From positions 1 through 7,765 of the forward strand of contig CALBTQ010000157.1 of assembly GCA_937967875.1 (NCBI GenBank): a stretch of 7,765 nt of DNA. The letters are read 5' to 3'. A program made the translations under genes and the position numbers. Position 1 is the stretch's first letter. Each line of letters starts with the position of its first letter. The stretch comes from an uncultured Pseudomonadota bacterium (lineage in GTDB: Bacteria > Lernaellota > Lernaellaia > Lernaellales > Lernaellaceae). Shown in pieces: positions 5,563 through 7,765 of this stretch. The notes under the pieces are model-generated. The model saw only the letters and a program-made list of their open reading frames with translations, ran no database searches and was not told the DNA's origin.

Positions 5563-6612
5563 ATGAAAAATCGATCCGCTTCGACCTTGTTTCTCCTTTT
5601 CGTCATTTTTATCGCCCTCATTCTCGTCTCCGCCTGCAGCGGTACGATCAAATCGGACAAGGATTCCGATGATGACGACGACGAATGGGACAACTACAAC
5701 GACGACGACGGGCCCAACGGACCGGCGCCCGACGACGATGACAACGACACGTCCGATGACGACGACGATGACGACGCCACGCCCGACGACGACGATGACG
5801 ATGACGACGATGACGATGACGACGATGACGACGATGACGACAACACCTACGCGCCGCCGGACGGCCTGCAGGTCGTCTTCTACGACGTCGGCCAGGGCGA
5901 CGCCATCCTGCTGCGCTTTCCGCAAGGCAAGACGATGCTCATCGACGGCGGCCCCAACGAGGCGGGCGACGACGTCATCGTGCCGCATTTCGAACAACTG
6001 CACCTGACCTACCTCGACTACATGGTCATCACGCATCCCGACGCCGATCACTGCGGCGGTTTGGACGACGTGATCGACGAGATCGAAGTCGGCGTGCTGT
6101 GGGAAAACGGCGAAACCAACTCGACGATGACCTACGAGGAATTCGACAAGGCGGTTGACGACGCCGGCATTCAGCGGCGCCTCGTCGAGCGCGGCGACGT
6201 CGAAACCATCGACGGCTGCACGGTGCGGGTGCTCAACGCCGACCAGGGTTGGACGAACCGCAACGACAACAGCATCGTGCTCTCGGTCGACTGCGAAGAC
6301 GCCGTTTCGTTGTTCACCGGCGACCTTACCGAAGACAGCCAGGGCGAGATGATCGGCGTGTACGGCGACGATCTGGCCGCCGATCTGGTCAAGGTGCCGC
6401 ATCACGGCAGCGCCGATCGCGACGAGGAGTTCGCCGGCTACGTGTCGCCGCTGTTCGCGGTGATCTCCGTCGGCGCGGACAATCCCTACGGTCACCCGAC
6501 GCAGGCGGCGATGCAGGATTGGGAAGACGCCGGCGCCGAAGTGTTGCGCACCGACCTGCTCGGCACGATCACCGTCGACATCGAGGACGGCTGGCTCGAC
6601 GTGTCGTATTGA
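5563..6612 (+). CDS. Lipoprotein with poly-Asp linker and ComEC/Rec2-type metallo-beta-lactamase domain
   Basis: A 349-residue predicted lipoprotein in three parts. Residues 1-25 are a lipoprotein signal (Lys-Asn-Arg, long hydrophobic core, lipobox VSAC, Cys25). Residues 31-99 are a linker dominated by Asp, including 19 consecutive Asp at 75-93, with a few Pro, Thr, Asn and Gly. Residues 102-349 are a metallo-beta-lactamase fold of the ComEC C-terminal type: VFYDVGQGDAILL (105-117), LIDGG (126-130), HPDADHCGG (158-166), NDNSIVL (234-240), FTGDL (251-255), VPHHGS (278-283) and YGHP (309-312). Metal ligands are likely His158, Asp160, Asp162, His163, Asp254 and His281. In ComEC this domain is linked to nuclease action on incoming DNA, but the DNA channel is absent here. 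The frame is open upstream to 5434; ATG 5563 places the signal peptide at the N-terminus, with a weak GAGAAG site. It may be a surface nuclease or phosphodiesterase; substrate unknown. Confidence 0.88.
   Translation: MKNRSASTLFLLFVIFIALILVSACSGTIKSDKDSDDDDDEWDNYNDDDGPNGPAPDDDDNDTSDDDDDDDATPDDDDDDDDDDDDDDDDDDDNTYAPPDGLQVVFYDVGQGDAILLRFPQGKTMLIDGGPNEAGDDVIVPHFEQLHLTYLDYMVITHPDADHCGGLDDVIDEIEVGVLWENGETNSTMTYEEFDKAVDDAGIQRRLVERGDVETIDGCTVRVLNADQGWTNRNDNSIVLSVDCEDAVSLFTGDLTEDSQGEMIGVYGDDLAADLVKVPHHGSADRDEEFAGYVSPLFAVISVGADNPYGHPTQAAMQDWEDAGAEVLRTDLLGTITVDIEDGWLDVSY
5785..5841 (+). repeat. GAC/GAT codon repeat encoding 19 Asp
   Basis: Nineteen consecutive Asp codons mix GAC and GAT in an irregular order with partial hexamer and nonamer periodicity (GACGAT, GACGACGAT). 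It is the core of a longer Asp-rich tract from about 5656. Such repeats can expand or contract in units of three without breaking the frame, and short-read assemblers often collapse them, so the true Asp count is uncertain. Confidence 0.85.
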
Positions 6613-6642
6613 CGTTAATCGTGTAAAACAACTGTCTGGCAA

Positions 6643-6670
6643 GGCGTTTCGCACGCCGTACGTATTTTTT
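6643..6670 (+). terminator. Weak candidate intrinsic terminator after the ComEC-domain lipoprotein gene
   Basis: A 5-bp stem, GGCGT (6643-6647) with ACGCC (6653-6657), has a 5-base loop and is followed after 7 bases by six T (6665-6670). The short stem and the gap before the T-run make it a weak terminator. Its place 30 bp after the stop and before the next gene's own leader supports it. Confidence 0.4.
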
Positions 6671-6772
6671 CCTTTATTCACCGGATGAAAATCGCGCCAG
6701 TGCCTTGCCTCGCCGCCGCGTGTGCGTTAGGAAGGAACTACCCGACAAGCGACAAACAAAGGAACGATTTCC

Positions 6773-7717
6773 ATGGAACAATTAAAACAAATACTTTCCA
6801 CGCCGCTCATGGGCATCGCGCTGTACGCCTACCTCGGCGCGCTCGGCGCGATTCTCGCCGGCTTCATCGGCAAAAAAATCGTCGACATCGTGCTGACTCG
6901 GCTGACGAAAAAGGCGACCGAAAACACCTACGCCTTCGACGACATTCTGCTCGACTCACTGAGCGCGCCGTTGGGTTGGGCGACGGTCGCCGCCGGCGTG
7001 TACGTGGCCACGCTGATCGTGCAACTGCCCGTCGAGCCGGTGAACATCCAACGCTTCGTCGACGCGGCGCTCAACGGCGTTATCGCCGTGTTGATCGTCT
7101 GGATCGCCATCCGCCTGCTCGACCGCGGCTGCGAATACTGGCTGCAAAAGGCGGACAAATCCGACTCGAAACTCGACGATCAGATCGTGCCGATCGTCCG
7201 CAGCAGCGGCAAGGTCTTTCTGATTTTCATCGGCGTGATTCTCGTGCTGCAAAACCTGGGCTACTCGGTCAGCAGCCTGCTGGCGGGCCTGGGCTTCGGC
7301 GGCGCTGCCCTCGCGCTGGCTTCAAAAGACACCGTGGCCAACCTCTTCGGCTCGATCGTCATCTTTCTCGACCGCCCTTTCCTGGTCGGCGACTGGATCG
7401 AAATGGACGGCCTCGAAGGCACCGTCGAGGACGTCAGCCTGCGCACCACGCGCATCCGCACCTTCGCCAACAGCGTGATCACCGTACCCAACTCGAAGTT
7501 CACCACCAGCGCGATCAACAACTGGTCGCGGATGAAAAAGCGGCGCATCAAAATGTCGGTCGGCGTGACCTACGACGCCACGCCCGAGAAGATGGAAGCG
7601 GCGGTGACGAAGATCCGCGAGATCCTGCGCGCCGACCCGAAAATCCATCAGGAATTTTTCCTGGTCAACTTCGACAACTTCGGTCCGTCGAGCCTGGACA
7701 TCTTTATTTACTGCTTC
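6773..7717 (+). CDS. MscS-family mechanosensitive ion channel (3' end missing)
   Basis: 315 genuine codons of a small-conductance mechanosensitive channel, which opens under membrane tension to release solutes during hypo-osmotic shock. Five hydrophobic helices are visible at about residues 12-33, 66-86, 95-116, 146-164 and 167-199, a layout like E. coli YnaI and unlike three-helix MscS. The pore helix is SSLLAGLGFGGAALALASKD (167-186), with alternating Gly and Ala. It leads into TVANLFGSIVIFLDRPFLVG (187-206), the MscS beta-domain entry, and VPNSKF. ATG 6773 follows AAAGGA by 9 bases. There is no stop because the gene runs into adapter at 7718, which would add the false tail RSEEHTSELQSP and a few more residues. 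By comparison with YnaI-size proteins roughly 30-50 residues are missing. A longer open frame at 6685-7740 on the same strand is a spurious overlap. Confidence 0.94.
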
Positions 7718-7765
7718 AGATCGGAAGAGCACACGTCTGAACTCCAGTCACCGAATACGATATCG
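7718..7765. other. Illumina read-2/P7 adapter with index at contig end (artefact)
   Basis: The genomic sequence stops at 7717. AGATCGGAAGAGC begins at 7718 and continues as the TruSeq index adapter to 7751 (ends CCAGTCAC). An 8-base index CGAATACG follows (7752-7759), then ATATCG, one mismatch from the expected ATCTCG. This is read-through of a short insert, not natural DNA. Confidence 0.98.

Noticed and set aside
5785..5841. GAC/GAT repeat as a CRISPR or tandem-repeat array
   Set aside because: There are no spacers, the unit is a codon, and it lies in frame inside a gene, so it is an Asp-coding tract.
5455..6681. 408-codon minus-strand open frame opposite the ComEC-domain gene
   Set aside because: Its Val/Ile-rich stretch is only the reverse complement of the Asp codons, and the plus-strand frame carries full metallo-beta-lactamase motifs.
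6705..6733. TTGCCT and TAGGAA with 17-base spacing upstream of the MscS gene
   Set aside because: The -10 match is only 3 of 6, no better than expected by chance in this leader.
6685..7740. 351-codon plus-strand open frame at the right end
   Set aside because: The product is Arg-rich without motifs and ends inside adapter. The MscS frame from 6773, shifted by one base, has channel motifs and a proper ribosome-binding site.

Overview
The window looks like a complete short metagenomic contig, because both ends are Illumina library adapter and not genome (1-46 and 7718-7765). Genuine DNA is 47-7717. It is GC-rich with AT-richer intergenic spacers. It carries two lipoproteins, a TRAP transporter of the TatT-associated (TPAT) kind and a poly-aspartate linker. 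Together these suggest an uncultured Gram-negative, delta-proteobacterium-like lineage (Desulfobacterota, Myxococcota or a neighbouring phylum). That placement is inference only, as there is no rRNA or other phylogenetic marker here.

Left block (47-3513, minus strand): an operon read right to left as tatT, dctP, dctQ, dctM. TatT is a lipoprotein TPR-like partner, DctP the periplasmic binding protein, DctQ the small membrane subunit and DctM the large permease. The genes are tightly coupled: 15 bp between tatT and dctP with the Shine-Dalgarno site touching the tatT stop, 7 bp between dctP and dctQ, and an ATGA overlap between dctQ and dctM. The binding protein has Trp where classical TRAP binding proteins have the carboxylate-binding Arg, so its ligand is probably not a simple C4-dicarboxylate. 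dctM is cut by the adapter about 90 codons early.

Middle block (3514-5145): divergent from the transporter is an FAD-dependent oxidoreductase of the L-2-hydroxyglutarate oxidase (LhgO/L2HGDH) type. It converges on a gene for an HU-family nucleoid protein on the minus strand. A strong intrinsic terminator for the HU gene sits between them, and its T-tract runs into the oxidoreductase stop codon. A 417-bp spacer upstream of HU (5146-5562) holds the HU leader and a cluster of nested inverted repeats with no recognised identity.

Right block (5563-7717, plus strand): a predicted lipoprotein with an extreme poly-Asp linker joined to a stand-alone ComEC/Rec2-type metallo-beta-lactamase domain, then the start of an MscS-family mechanosensitive channel. 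The channel gene has no stop because it runs into the adapter, so ordinary ORF calling misses it or reports a wrong-frame ORF.

The most notable items are the poly-Asp ComEC-domain lipoprotein, the TPAT operon with its Trp-type binding protein, the unexplained nested repeats at 5288-5430, and the adapter ends that would put false tails on two proteins. I see no tRNA, rRNA, CRISPR array, insertion sequence or phage gene.
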